This document shows positions 33,899 through 42,229 of a DNA stretch of 64,000 nucleotides, one piece after another (position 1 is the first letter of the stretch; each line of letters begins with the position of its first letter). The stretch is from Bordetella genomosp. 9 (GTDB lineage: Bacteria; Pseudomonadota; Gammaproteobacteria; Burkholderiales; Burkholderiaceae_B), in the NCBI RefSeq assembly GCF_002119725.1, contig NZ_CP021109.1, forward strand, positions 2,232,001 to 2,296,000, in the 5' to 3' direction. Position numbers and translations under genes: made by a program. The notes under the pieces are model-generated. The model was given only the letters and a program-made list of their open reading frames with translations. It did no database searches and had not been told where the DNA came from.

Positions 33899-35521
33899 TC
33901 AAGCCGGATCGGCAAGCACGTGGTGCGCGCCTTTCTCGCCGATCATGATGGCGGCGGCGTTGGTATTGGCGGAAACCATGTCGGGCATGACGGAGGCGTC
34001 GATGACGCGCAGCCGCCGCACGCCGCGCACCTTCAGCGTGGGGTCCACGACCGAGCCCGCGTCGGAACCCATGCGGCAGGTGCCGACGGGATGGAAGACC
34101 GTGCCGCCCATCTTGCGCGCGAAGTCCACGATGTCGGCGCGGCTCGCGCGCTCGGCGCCCGGCAGCACCTCGGCTTCCACCAAGCCGGCGAAGGCCGGCT
34201 GCCGGTAGATGTCGCGCAGCATCTCCACCCCCGCCGCCAGGGTGTCGCGGTCGAGCGGCTCGCTGAGGTAACGGGTTTCGATGCGCGGGGCATCCAAAGG
34301 ATCGGCGGAGCGGATGCGCAGCCGTCCCCGCGAGCTGGGCCGGCATTGGCAGGCGGACGCGGTGAAGCCCGGATAGTCGTGCAGCGGCGTGCCGGGCTTG
34401 TCCACCGAAAGCGGCATGACGTTGAACTGCATGTCGGCGCGGCCATCGCGGGCGTAGGGGGTGCTGGCAAAGCCGCCCACCTGGCCGGCGCCGACCGTCA
34501 GCGGGCCGCTGCGCTTGAACAGCCATTCCATGCCCATGGCCGCCAGGTGGTAGGGGTGGCGCACGTGGTTGTTCAGCGACATCTTTTTCTTCAAACGCAC
34601 GATCGTGCGCGCCTGGTAATGGTCCTTCAGGTTTTCACCGACTTCCGGCGCATCGACGACCACCGGTATGTCCAGGCTGCGCAAAAGGTCGGCCGGCCCG
34701 ATGCCCGATAGCTGCAGCAATTGCGGCGACTGGATGGAGCCGGCGCTCAGGATGACTTCGCGTTCGGCGCGCGTGCGTTGCACCGCGCCTTGGCGCACCC
34801 ACTCGACACCCACTGCCTGTTCGCCTTCGAACAGGACGCGATTGACGTGCGCCTCGGTGACGACGGTCAGGTTCGGGCGCGCCATGACCGGCCGCAGGAA
34901 TGCCACCGCGGCGCTCGACCGCCAGCCGTTGCGGATCGTCAGCTGGTATGCCCCGACGCCGTAATCCGTGGCGCCGTTGAAATCCCGGTTGTGCGGCAGC
35001 CCGAACTGCTGGCCGGCCTCGACCCAGGCCTGGCAATACGGATGGTCGTTCTTAAGATCGGACACGCCCAGTTCGCCGGAGCCGCCGTGATACTCGCTTT
35101 CCCCGCGCTCGTAGCCTTCCGAGCGCTTGAAGAACGGCAGCACGTCGCGGTAGCTCCATCCCTGAGCGCCCAGTCTTTCCCAGTCGTCGTAGTCCTGGTG
35201 CTGCCCGCGGATATACAGCAGGCCATTGATCGAGCTGGATCCGCCCAGCACGCGGCCGCGCGGCCAGACGATGTTGCGTCCGCCGGTGCCTTCGCAGGGC
35301 TCGGTATCGAACAGGCGCGAAAAACGCGTGTCGTAGATGGTCTTGAAGTAGCCCACCGGCAGGTGCAGCCAGAAATTGCGGTTGGCCTTGCCGGCCTCCA
35401 GCACCAGGACCTTGACGCCGGGATCGCGGGACAGCCGGTTGGCCAGTACGCAGCCGGCGGAGCCGGCGCCCACGATGATGTAGTCATAGGCGCCGGCCAA
35501 TTGCGGATGCGCGGCGCTCAT
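33899..35521 (-). CDS. GMC-family FAD oxidoreductase (choline dehydrogenase-like)
   Basis: 540-aa flavoprotein. FAD-binding YIIVGAGSAGCVLANRLS at residues 13-31, GMC signature 1 (GRVLGGSSSINGLLYIRG), signature 2 (GSIQSPQLLQLSGIGP) and the C-terminal catalytic region HPVGTCRMGSD and SANTNAAAIMIGEKGA. Oxidises an alcohol group; the substrate is unknown, though choline dehydrogenase-like enzymes often act on small polar or aliphatic alcohols. Its ATG overlaps the stop of the ABC binding-protein gene (ATGA), so import and oxidation are coupled in expression. Confidence 0.92.
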   Translation of the reverse strand: MSAAHPQLAGAYDYIIVGAGSAGCVLANRLSRDPGVKVLVLEAGKANRNFWLHLPVGYFKTIYDTRFSRLFDTEPCEGTGGRNIVWPRGRVLGGSSSINGLLYIRGQHQDYDDWERLGAQGWSYRDVLPFFKRSEGYERGESEYHGGSGELGVSDLKNDHPYCQAWVEAGQQFGLPHNRDFNGATDYGVGAYQLTIRNGWRSSAAVAFLRPVMARPNLTVVTEAHVNRVLFEGEQAVGVEWVRQGAVQRTRAEREVILSAGSIQSPQLLQLSGIGPADLLRSLDIPVVVDAPEVGENLKDHYQARTIVRLKKKMSLNNHVRHPYHLAAMGMEWLFKRSGPLTVGAGQVGGFASTPYARDGRADMQFNVMPLSVDKPGTPLHDYPGFTASACQCRPSSRGRLRIRSADPLDAPRIETRYLSEPLDRDTLAAGVEMLRDIYRQPAFAGLVEAEVLPGAERASRADIVDFARKMGGTVFHPVGTCRMGSDAGSVVDPTLKVRGVRRLRVIDASVMPDMVSANTNAAAIMIGEKGAHHVLADPA

Positions 35522-36522
35522 GCCTTGACCGTCTCCAGGTAAAGTTTGGGGTCGAAGTACTGCGAGGCCGGTACCGGGTTGGGGATGCTGGCGAACTCGA
35601 CGAAAAAGTCGGTGACCTGCTGCAGCCATTTCGTCACCGTGCCGTCTTCGTACAGCTTGACCCATTGGCGCGAGTCGAACATCTTCTGCGCCTTGTACTG
35701 TTCCTTGATGTCCGAAAGCGGCACATTCGGGTAGTACTTCGTCTGCAGCAGCGCCAGGGCTTCGTCCGGGTGGGCGGTCATATAGTCGTTGGCCTGGACC
35801 CAGGCCTGGATGATGCGGGCCAGCGCGTCCTTGTTGCCGGCGTAGTAGTCGTTGCGCGCCGCCCAGCCGCCCACGATGGCGGCATCGGGATAGTAGGCCG
35901 ACGCGTCCACCAGCATTCTTGCCGTCGGCACGCGGTTGCGCACCGCGATGTTGAAGGGCACCCACAAGGCCACGGCCGGCACCGCCTTGGAAATGAACGC
36001 GGAGGTCGCGTCCTGCATGCGCTGGTTGACGATCTGCACGTCCTTGCGCGGATCGATGCCGGCCGCGCGCAGCGCCTTGTCCAGGAACACGTGAGCCGTG
36101 GTGCCGGTGGTGGTGGATATCTTCTTTCCCTTCAGGTCGGCGATGCTGTTGATTCCCATGTCCGGATGCACCCAGAGCTGCGCCGTGGCGAACTCCACGT
36201 CGTTGATCAGGAAGACCTTGCCCTGGCCGCGCGCCGGAAAGTTCGACATGACCGCGCCGGTGCTCAGCACGTCGATGCTGCCGCCGCTCATGGCCTGGAA
36301 CAGCTCCAGGCCCGTCTGGAACTGGATGAATTCCGGGTCCAGGCCGGCTTTCTTCCACAGGCCCATATGGTCGGCCAGCCACAACTGGCCGTCGACGGCC
36401 AGCGTGTGCAGATAACCCACCTTGATCCTGCGCGGCGTCTGGGCATGGACCAGCGGCGCGTATGGAGCGGCGATGGCCGCGGCGCCCGCGGCGGCCATCT
36501 GTATGAAGGCGCGTCGTTTCAT
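35518..36522 (-). CDS. NitT/TauT-type ABC transporter substrate-binding protein
   Basis: 334-aa periplasmic binding protein of the nitrate/taurine/sulfonate class (SsuA/TauA-like). N-terminus MKRRAFIQMAAAGAAAIAAP carries a twin-arginine pair, so Tat export is possible; cleavage after VHAQ. Core: VGYLHTLAVDGQLWLADHMG, FQTGLELFQAMSGGSIDVLSTG, GKKISTTTGTTAHVFLDKAL. AGGAGACAG precedes the ATG. Third component of an importer with the ATPase and permease genes upstream. Ligand unknown; co-transcription with a GMC enzyme suggests an alcohol or acid rather than a sulfonate. Confidence 0.9.
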   Translation of the reverse strand: MKRRAFIQMAAAGAAAIAAPYAPLVHAQTPRRIKVGYLHTLAVDGQLWLADHMGLWKKAGLDPEFIQFQTGLELFQAMSGGSIDVLSTGAVMSNFPARGQGKVFLINDVEFATAQLWVHPDMGINSIADLKGKKISTTTGTTAHVFLDKALRAAGIDPRKDVQIVNQRMQDATSAFISKAVPAVALWVPFNIAVRNRVPTARMLVDASAYYPDAAIVGGWAARNDYYAGNKDALARIIQAWVQANDYMTAHPDEALALLQTKYYPNVPLSDIKEQYKAQKMFDSRQWVKLYEDGTVTKWLQQVTDFFVEFASIPNPVPASQYFDPKLYLETVKA

Positions 36523-36580
36523 GTCTGTCTCCTGGTGGCTTTCGTTTTATGCGTTGTGCGTCGTGGGGATGTCGCTTCGG

Positions 36581-37423
36581 TCAGCCGGCGGCCGCCGGCC
36601 GCGCCTGGGCCTCCTGCGCCGCGTATTCGCGCATCACGGAATCGTGGATGCGCGCCCGCAGCGCATTGAATTCCGGCGTTTCCTGCAGACCGCGCCGGCG
36701 CGGATAGGGGAAGGGGATATCGACCACTTCGCGGATGCGCGATGGCCGCGCCGAAATGACCAGCACCTTGTTCGACAGGTAGACCGCCTCTTCGACCGAA
36801 TGCGTGATCAGCAGCACGGTTTTGCCTTCCGCATGCAGCACGTCCAGCAGCAGGTCGTGCATGGCGCTGCGGGTTTGCGCATCCAGGGCGCCGAAGGGCT
36901 CGTCCATCAGCACGAATTCGGGGTGCACGGCATAGGTGCGGGCCAGCGCCAGCCGCTGGCGCATGCCGCCCGACAGGGTCTTGGGATAGGCCTTGCGAAA
37001 GTCGGCCAGCCCCATGCGGTGCAGGTAGCGCTGGACGATCTCCTTTTTCTCTGCCGCCCCCAGGCGGGCGTTGTGTTTCAGGTTCAGCCCGAAGGCGATG
37101 TTCTGCTCCACGGTCAGCCAGGGAAAAACGCCGTACTCCTGGAACATCACCCCGCGGTCCGGACCCGGCCCTTCGATGGGTTTGCCGTCCAGCCGCACTT
37201 CGCCGCGTGTGGGCTTGACGAAGCCCGCCGCCATGTTCATGAGCGTGGTCTTGCCGCAGCCAGAGGGCCCCACCAGGGAAACGAAGTCGCCCTGGTTCAC
37301 GGAAAACGTCATGTCCTGCACCACGTCCAGCAGTCCCTGCGGCGTGCGGAACTGCATGGACACGTTCTCGAACCGGATGCGCTCCCGGGGGGCGCGGACG
37401 GACGACTGATGGATCGCGTGCAT
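36581..37423 (-). CDS. ABC transporter ATP-binding protein (NitT/TauT type)
   Basis: 280-aa cytoplasmic ATPase of the SsuB/TauB class. Walker A GPSGCGKTT, Q-loop in MFQEYGVFPWLTV, signature LSGGMRQRLALAR, Walker B FVLMDEPFGALD, switch His in LITHSVEEAV. GGAGGG precedes the ATG. It begins 3 bp after the permease stop and powers the import of whatever the downstream binding protein captures. Confidence 0.93.
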   Translation of the reverse strand: MHAIHQSSVRAPRERIRFENVSMQFRTPQGLLDVVQDMTFSVNQGDFVSLVGPSGCGKTTLMNMAAGFVKPTRGEVRLDGKPIEGPGPDRGVMFQEYGVFPWLTVEQNIAFGLNLKHNARLGAAEKKEIVQRYLHRMGLADFRKAYPKTLSGGMRQRLALARTYAVHPEFVLMDEPFGALDAQTRSAMHDLLLDVLHAEGKTVLLITHSVEEAVYLSNKVLVISARPSRIREVVDIPFPYPRRRGLQETPEFNALRARIHDSVMREYAAQEAQARPAAAG

Positions 37424-37426
37424 CGA

Positions 37427-38206
37427 TCAGCCCTCCGCCTTGTCCTGCCAGCTGACCAGCCGCCGCGACACGGCGCGCAAGGCCAGATCCATCAACAAGG
37501 CGAGCGCGCCGATGCAGATGATGCCCAGATAGATGGTGCGCAGGTCGAAGAAAGCCGAGGCGTTCTGGATCATGGCGCCCAGGCCCTGCTGCGCGGCCAC
37601 CAGTTCCGAGGCGACCAGCGTGGCCCATGCCACGCCCAGCGCCACGCGCAGCGCCGTCAGCATGTGGGGCACGGCCATCGGCACCATGACCTTCAGGAAG
37701 ATTTCCATATCCGTGGCGCCCAGGGTGCGGGCCACGCGGACATAGACGGGGCTGATCTGCGTCATGCCTTCGTACATGACGATGACGGCGGCAAAGAACG
37801 AGGCATAGAAAAGAATCGCGATCTTGGCCAGCTCGCCGATGCCCAGGTACACGATGACCAGCGGGATCAGCGCAATGGGCGGCAGCGCCCGGAAGAAGTT
37901 GATGAGCGGATCGATGAAGCGGCGCACCGGCGCGTACCAGCCGATCAGGAAGCCCACCGGCACGGCCGCAAGCATGCCCAGCAGCAGGCCGGCCAGCACG
38001 CGCTGCACCGACATCACGATGTTCATCAGCAGCTCGCCTGCCGTCAGGCGGCTCCAGAACGTCTGCAGGACTTCGAGCGGCGAAGGCAGCAGCGCGGGAT
38101 TGATCAGCCCCGAGGTGCGCAGCGCCGTCCAGGCCAGGATCAAAAATACGAAAGGGAGAAGGGCCCAGCCGATGCCGGCGGCGGGGCGGGTGCTGCTTCT
38201 TGCCAT
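37427..38206 (-). CDS. ABC transporter permease (NitT/TauT type)
   Basis: 259-aa inner-membrane permease with about six membrane segments and the coupling (EAA) loop VARTLGATDMEIFLKVMVPMA near residue 165. SsuC/TauC family. GAGGAGACAACCC precedes the ATG. Follows the UTRA-GntR gene by 22 bp and precedes the ATPase by 3 bp. Confidence 0.92.
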   Translation of the reverse strand: MARSSTRPAAGIGWALLPFVFLILAWTALRTSGLINPALLPSPLEVLQTFWSRLTAGELLMNIVMSVQRVLAGLLLGMLAAVPVGFLIGWYAPVRRFIDPLINFFRALPPIALIPLVIVYLGIGELAKIAILFYASFFAAVIVMYEGMTQISPVYVRVARTLGATDMEIFLKVMVPMAVPHMLTALRVALGVAWATLVASELVAAQQGLGAMIQNASAFFDLRTIYLGIICIGALALLMDLALRAVSRRLVSWQDKAEG

Positions 38207-38228
38207 GGGTTGTCTCCTCGGTGTGTTC

Positions 38229-38984
38229 TCATGGTTTTTGCCCGCCCCGCATCAGGTCGGTTTCTATCTGGATCATCTGGGCCGGATACTGGATGTGCGC
38301 GTAATAGACGATGCGGCCGTTCTGATCCACCAGAGTCCGGCAGACATCGGCGATGGGGTCGCTGACGCCGATGCCCAGATGCGCCGCGGTGTCCTCGTCG
38401 GACACCGTGATGCGCATGATCTGCCTTGCGCCGGCGATGGTGATGTCCTTGCGCGCCGCCAGTTGCGGCACCACGGTGGCCCGCCTGAACGCCTGCGGGT
38501 CGGAGTCGAAAATGGCCTTGTCCAGGAAGATCTCGATCAGGCAGTACGGCACGTCGTTGTGGTAGTGCACCCGGCGCAGGCGGTGATAGGCCGGTCCGAC
38601 CTTTCCGAAGGGAAAAGCCGGCACCAGGGGATGCGCCGCCTGGTCGATGTGCAGCAGGCGGATCTTCAGGCTGGCGACCGTCTCGACCAGCTCGTCAAAC
38701 GTATTCGGCAGCTTGAACCAGCGCTGCGCGGACAGGTCCTTCGCCACGAAAGTGCCGCGCCCGCGCGTGCGCCGGACGATGCCGGTCTCCTCCAATTGGT
38801 TCAGCGCGGCGCGCAGGGTGATGCGCGATACGCCGTATTCGGCCTCGAGTTCGTCCAGGGTCGGGATCTGGCTTCCGTAGGGCCAGGCCTGGCTTTCGAT
38901 CTTCTGGCGCATCAGGCTGGCGACCTGCAGGTACAGCGGCACGCGGCTGCGGCGCAGCACGGACGCCGCGGCGGCATTGTTCAT
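38229..38984 (-). CDS. GntR-family regulator, HutC/UTRA type
   Basis: 251-aa GntR regulator. N-terminal wHTH at about residues 15-80 (VPLYLQVASLMRQKIESQAW, YGVSRITLRAALNQLEETGIV, RGRGTFVA), C-terminal UTRA ligand domain (about 95-240). First gene of the importer/GMC/enolase operon, so it probably autoregulates the whole unit. The AT-rich leader at 38975-39005 includes a TCATATATTCA element that could hold its operator. No Shine-Dalgarno sequence is obvious before the ATG. Confidence 0.88.
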   Translation of the reverse strand: MNNAAAASVLRRSRVPLYLQVASLMRQKIESQAWPYGSQIPTLDELEAEYGVSRITLRAALNQLEETGIVRRTRGRGTFVAKDLSAQRWFKLPNTFDELVETVASLKIRLLHIDQAAHPLVPAFPFGKVGPAYHRLRRVHYHNDVPYCLIEIFLDKAIFDSDPQAFRRATVVPQLAARKDITIAGARQIMRITVSDEDTAAHLGIGVSDPIADVCRTLVDQNGRIVYYAHIQYPAQMIQIETDLMRGGQKP

Positions 38985-39067
38985 AAAGTCATATATTCAA
39001 GCACAATGCGGCCATTCTAATGCCTGCCGCGCGCGCGGCTACGGTGGTTTTCCCTGAGGCGGGCGGA

Positions 39068-39436
39068 TCAGGCGCGGCGCGTCGCCTCGGCGATGGCCTG
39101 GCAGGCCGCGCACCGGATCGCCGCGGGCTGCGCGAACAGCCGGCCCTGAGGAATGGCGGCCTGGCAATCGACGCAGATGCCGTATTCGCCGTGCGCCAGA
39201 CGGGTCAGCGCGCGTTCGACGTCGGCCAGGGTATGGCGGTCGATCTCCATTTCGGCCCAGCGCACTTCTTCCTGTCGCAGCGGCTCGGCCAGGTCGGCGC
39301 GATCGCGCGGCTCCGGCCCGGAAGGCAACGCGGCGTCCATGCCGGCCTCGCTCTGGATTTCCTGCAGCGCGCGCGCCCGGATTTCGCGGAGTCTGCGGCC
39401 AAGGGCGTCGAGTTCCGCGGACGATAAATGCGACAT
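39068..39436 (-). CDS. DksA/TraR-family C4 zinc-finger protein
   Basis: 122-aa protein. N-terminal helical hairpin (residues 1-80) and a C-terminal four-cysteine zinc site: C88-x2-C91 and C109-x2-C112. DksA/TraR proteins insert into the RNA polymerase secondary channel and tune transcription with ppGpp. The ATG at 39436 follows GGAGAAAGG; a GTG seven codons earlier is less likely. Shorter than canonical DksA, in the TraR/YbiI-like class. It lies 57 bp after the 62-aa gene and probably shares its FNR-box promoter, suggesting a low-oxygen or storage-phase role. Confidence 0.85.
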   Translation of the reverse strand: MSHLSSAELDALGRRLREIRARALQEIQSEAGMDAALPSGPEPRDRADLAEPLRQEEVRWAEMEIDRHTLADVERALTRLAHGEYGICVDCQAAIPQGRLFAQPAAIRCAACQAIAEATRRA

Positions 39437-39493
39437 GCCTTTCTCCAGCCGGTCCACCCATTCTCCGCCTTGGGGGTGCGTCGCCGGGTCGTG

Positions 39494-39682
39494 TCAGTGG
39501 AGCGCCGGATATTCCAGCGCGTGCTCTTCAGCCAGGCCGCGCTCGGCGTCATAGGCCTCCCGCAACATGCGTTCGGCGGTTTCCAGGGCCTTGATCGCGT
39601 CCTCCACGGGGACGCCCGAACCGAGCACGACGTGAATGATCATCGCGGCCGAGCGTGCGATATCGTAGGGTTCCGCGGACAT
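39494..39682 (-). CDS. Small hypothetical protein (62 aa)
   Basis: 62-aa acidic protein with no membrane segment or recognised family. It looks helical (SAAMIIHVVLGSGVPVEDA and KALETAERMLREAYDAE). The start at 39682 has a very strong ribosome site (AAAGGAGGAAGGC), supporting a real and well-translated gene. A perfect FNR box lies 121 bp upstream, and the DksA/TraR-like gene follows on the same strand. Function unknown. The setting suggests a low-oxygen-induced protein. Confidence 0.75.
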   Translation of the reverse strand: MSAEPYDIARSAAMIIHVVLGSGVPVEDAIKALETAERMLREAYDAERGLAEEHALEYPALH

Positions 39683-39802
39683 TGCCTTCCTCCTTTGGGT
39701 CATGCGCAGCGGCCGCAACCGCGCGGTGCCGCCCATGCCTGTCATTGGCTGGTCGCCTGTAATGGCATGACTTGCATCTTCCGCACCTTCGGGCGCCGTT
39801 CT

Positions 39803-39816
39803 TTGATCTGAATCAA
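39803..39816. promoter_or_regulatory. Perfect FNR box (TTGAT-N4-ATCAA)
   Basis: TTGATCTGAATCAA matches the FNR/ANR consensus at all ten defined positions. It lies between the 73-aa gene and the 62-aa gene, 121-134 bp upstream of the latter's ATG. An FNR protein with all cluster cysteines is encoded 5.5 kb away. No good -10 was found at the exact class II distance on the minus strand, so activation geometry is uncertain. Confidence 0.75.
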
Positions 39817-39866
39817 TCCGGGTGGATGAGACCAGGTCCGTCCTAGGGCGGGACGGCGGTGCTAGA

Positions 39867-40088
39867 TCATTGGTAGCCATCCGGCGCCGCATGTCGTTGA
39901 CCGCCGCCATGTCCCGACTCCAGGTACCGGATGGTGCACGCAAGGAAATTCCTCGCGGTGGGCGACAGGCGGATGTAGGTGTCCTCCGGTATGGCGAAAG
40001 CCGGCCCGCGCCGAAGACCGGCCGCCGGGTTCGCCGCAGGCGCGCCCCATGGGCGGGGGCGGGTCAACGGTGCTTCATGCTTTTCCAT
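39867..40088 (-). CDS. Small hypothetical protein (73 aa)
   Basis: 73-aa basic protein with no recognised domain. Pro/Ala-rich N-terminal half, then IPEDTYIRLSPTARNFLACT, which looks structured. The start at 40088 has a near-ideal ribosome site (AAGGAGGATCGAAG). Located 59 bp after phaC on the same strand, it is likely part of the phaC transcript. Might be a granule-associated or regulatory partner of PHB metabolism by position only. Confidence 0.62.
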   Translation of the reverse strand: MEKHEAPLTRPRPWGAPAANPAAGLRRGPAFAIPEDTYIRLSPTARNFLACTIRYLESGHGGGQRHAAPDGYQ

Positions 40089-40147
40089 CTTCGATCCTCC
40101 TTGCGGTTTGCCTGCCGGGCGCGTTTTTGCGGTAGCCGCGCCGCGGT

Positions 40148-41953
40148 CTATTGCTCCATGACGTATCTGCCGGGCGCGGCGCACAGCGCCGTCTCAGGGG
40201 GGTAGTCGGGCGGCGGCCCTTTCTGGCCGGAGTGCCGGCATAGCCACGCTTCCCAATGCGGCCACCAGGATCCTTCGACGACCGGCGTGCGGGCCAGCCA
40301 TTCGGACGGCGGCAGGTACGGGTCGCCCTGATGCCGCAGGGCCGACCGGAAATGCCGGTTCGGCCGCCCCGGTTCGCTGACGATGCCCACGTTATGGCCG
40401 CCGGAGCAGAGCACGAACGTCAGGTCCCTGTGGTTCAGCAGATGCAGCTTGTAGACGGACTGCCACGGCGAGATGTGATCCCGTTCCGTGGCCACCGCCA
40501 GCATGGGCACGCGGATATCGGCCAGCGCCACCGGCTCGCCTTCCACGCAAAGCCGGCCGGCCGCTAGATCGTTGTTCAGGTAAAGCCAGCGCAGCGTCTC
40601 GCTGTGCAGCCGATAGGGCAACCGGGTGGTGTCGGCGTTCCAGGCCATCAGATCGGAGATCGGGCGCTGACGGCCGAGCAGGTAGTCGCGCACCAGCCGC
40701 GACCAGATCAGGTCGCGCGAGTTGAGCAGTTGGAATACGCCGGCCAGTTGCCGGCCATCCAGATAGCCTTGCTGCCACATCAGGGCGTCCAGGCACGCCA
40801 CACCGCCAGGACTGATGAACAGGCCCAGTTCTCCGGGTTCGTCGAAGTCGGTCTGCGTGGTCAGCAGCGTCAGACTGCGCAGCCCCGGCCGCCGCTCGCG
40901 GCGGGCCAGCGCCGCCGCGCCGGCAGCAAGCAGCGTCCCGCCCAGGCAATAGCCCACGCCGTGAACGCGCCGGCCGCCGCATGCCTGTGAAACCTGTTCC
41001 AGCGCGGTGAACAGGCCGTCGCGCAGATAGCGGTCCATCCCCCAGTCGCGCGCTTCTTCATGCGGGTTCTTCCAGGAGATCGCATAAACCGTATGGCCGC
41101 TCTGAACCAGATAGCGCACCAGGGAATTGTGCTCCGACAGGTCCAGGATGTAGTACTTGAGCAGCCAGGAGGGGACGATGAGTACGGGTTCGCGCCAGGT
41201 TTGCGGCGTGGCGGGCGCGTACAGAATGAGTTCGAAGAGCTGATTGCGATAGACGACCGCGCCCGGCGTGGCCGCGACTTCGCGTCCCACGCGATAGACG
41301 TCGCGGCGGCTGGCCGACGCGCCGGGCGCGCAGCCCGCGGCCGTATCGCAGGCGTCGCCATAAAAGCGGCGCGCGCCCTGCAGCAGATTGAAGCCCCGGG
41401 TTTCCGCGATGGCCTCCAGGACTTCGGGGTTCGCGAACCAGAAGTTGCTGGGCGACAGCGTATCCAGCCACTGGCGCCCCATGAAGTTCACCACGCGCTG
41501 GTGATGGGGCGCGGCGCCGCTGACGTCCTGCGTGGCCGCATCCCAGCACGCCTCGGCGCGCTGGAAGGCGGATCGCCACAGCGTGTAGGGCCAGCGGTTC
41601 CAATCGGGATGATCGAAGCGCGGGTCGGGCCGGCGGCGGCCGTTCGCGGCGGGCGCCGCACCGTCCGGTCCGGCCTGCAGCGCGGTTTGCAAAAGGGAAA
41701 GCTGCTTGCCGGGTGAAATCGCCAGATGCATGGCCCAATCGGCCCAATCCAGGCAGACGGCCAGCGGCGAGACGCCGCCCGACGCGCGCGCAACGGCTGC
41801 GTGGCTCAGACGATCCCACCCGCGCCATGGCGGCTCGGACGATGCCGGCGCGCAGGATGGCGCGGATGGCGCGGCGGTAGGCGGCGGCATGGGCGCGCCG
41901 GCCGCCGCGCCGGCCGGGCTTGCATCGTTCGGTGTCGCTGCACGCTTGGACAT
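40148..41953 (-). CDS. phaC: Class I poly(3-hydroxyalkanoate) synthase
   Basis: 601-aa synthase that polymerises (R)-3-hydroxyacyl-CoA into PHB at the granule surface. N-terminal PhaC domain (about 90-260), then alpha/beta-hydrolase core with lipase-like box GVGYCLGG (C336 nucleophile), D492 (ATERDHISPW) and H520 (CSGGHNVGIV): the full catalytic triad. The first 50 residues are low-complexity Ala/Pro. The start at 41953 is chosen; 41977 is also possible. Divergent from phaB, with an FNR-type site and a correctly spaced -10 upstream. No phaA, phaR or phasin gene is adjacent, so this may be a second, oxygen-responsive synthase. Confidence 0.93.
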   Translation of the reverse strand: MSKRAATPNDASPAGAAAGAPMPPPTAAPSAPSCAPASSEPPWRGWDRLSHAAVARASGGVSPLAVCLDWADWAMHLAISPGKQLSLLQTALQAGPDGAAPAANGRRRPDPRFDHPDWNRWPYTLWRSAFQRAEACWDAATQDVSGAAPHHQRVVNFMGRQWLDTLSPSNFWFANPEVLEAIAETRGFNLLQGARRFYGDACDTAAGCAPGASASRRDVYRVGREVAATPGAVVYRNQLFELILYAPATPQTWREPVLIVPSWLLKYYILDLSEHNSLVRYLVQSGHTVYAISWKNPHEEARDWGMDRYLRDGLFTALEQVSQACGGRRVHGVGYCLGGTLLAAGAAALARRERRPGLRSLTLLTTQTDFDEPGELGLFISPGGVACLDALMWQQGYLDGRQLAGVFQLLNSRDLIWSRLVRDYLLGRQRPISDLMAWNADTTRLPYRLHSETLRWLYLNNDLAAGRLCVEGEPVALADIRVPMLAVATERDHISPWQSVYKLHLLNHRDLTFVLCSGGHNVGIVSEPGRPNRHFRSALRHQGDPYLPPSEWLARTPVVEGSWWPHWEAWLCRHSGQKGPPPDYPPETALCAAPGRYVMEQ

Positions 41954-41999
41954 GGACCTGCCTTGGTCATCCCGCATTCGTTCGCGGCATGATGGGACC

Positions 42000-42040
42000 A
42001 TCCTATGCCGCTTGCCCGGCCACGCTTTGATGTAGCGCAA
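42000..42040 (-). promoter_or_regulatory. Putative class II FNR-dependent promoter of phaC
   Basis: FNR-type site TTGAT-GTAG-CGCAA at 42027-42040 (one perfect and one 3/5 half). On the minus strand TAGGAT at 42000-42005 lies where a -10 hexamer belongs if the site is centred at -41.5 (within 1 bp). This predicts a start near 41992, about 39 nt before the phaC ATG. Confidence 0.5.
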
Positions 42041-42074
42041 GTCCGCGGCATGCGGGCATCTCGCCGCCTGCGCA

Positions 42075-42116
42075 TTGACGCGCGTCAAGCGCCTCTCGGG
42101 ACGATCGGTCTAGGCT
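42075..42116 (+). promoter_or_regulatory. Putative class II FNR/Dnr-type promoter of phaB
   Basis: TTGACGCGCGTCAA at 42075-42088 is a perfect 14-bp palindrome of the CRP/FNR type (TTGAC-N4-GTCAA). TAGGCT at 42111-42116 is at the exact -12 to -7 position for a site centred at -41.5. Start predicted near 42123, about 107 nt before the phaB ATG. Confidence 0.5.
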
Positions 42117-42229
42117 CGCCGAATGGATGTATGCCTTCGCAGAAAGGCGTACCGATAGGCGCCGGCAACGAACGGCGTACCGCGGTCCCGCCGTCCGGCG
42201 CGGCCCGTCAGGCAAAGGAGGAAAGGATC

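Noticed and set aside
39822..40205. Plus-strand frame of 127 codons opposite the 73-aa gene
   Set aside because: No ribosome site, Arg-rich composition; the minus-strand 73-aa frame has a near-ideal Shine-Dalgarno sequence.
42005..42229. Extended phaB start at 42005
   Set aside because: It would place coding sequence over the FNR-type palindrome, and the ATG at 42230 has a strong ribosome site and normal SDR N-terminus.
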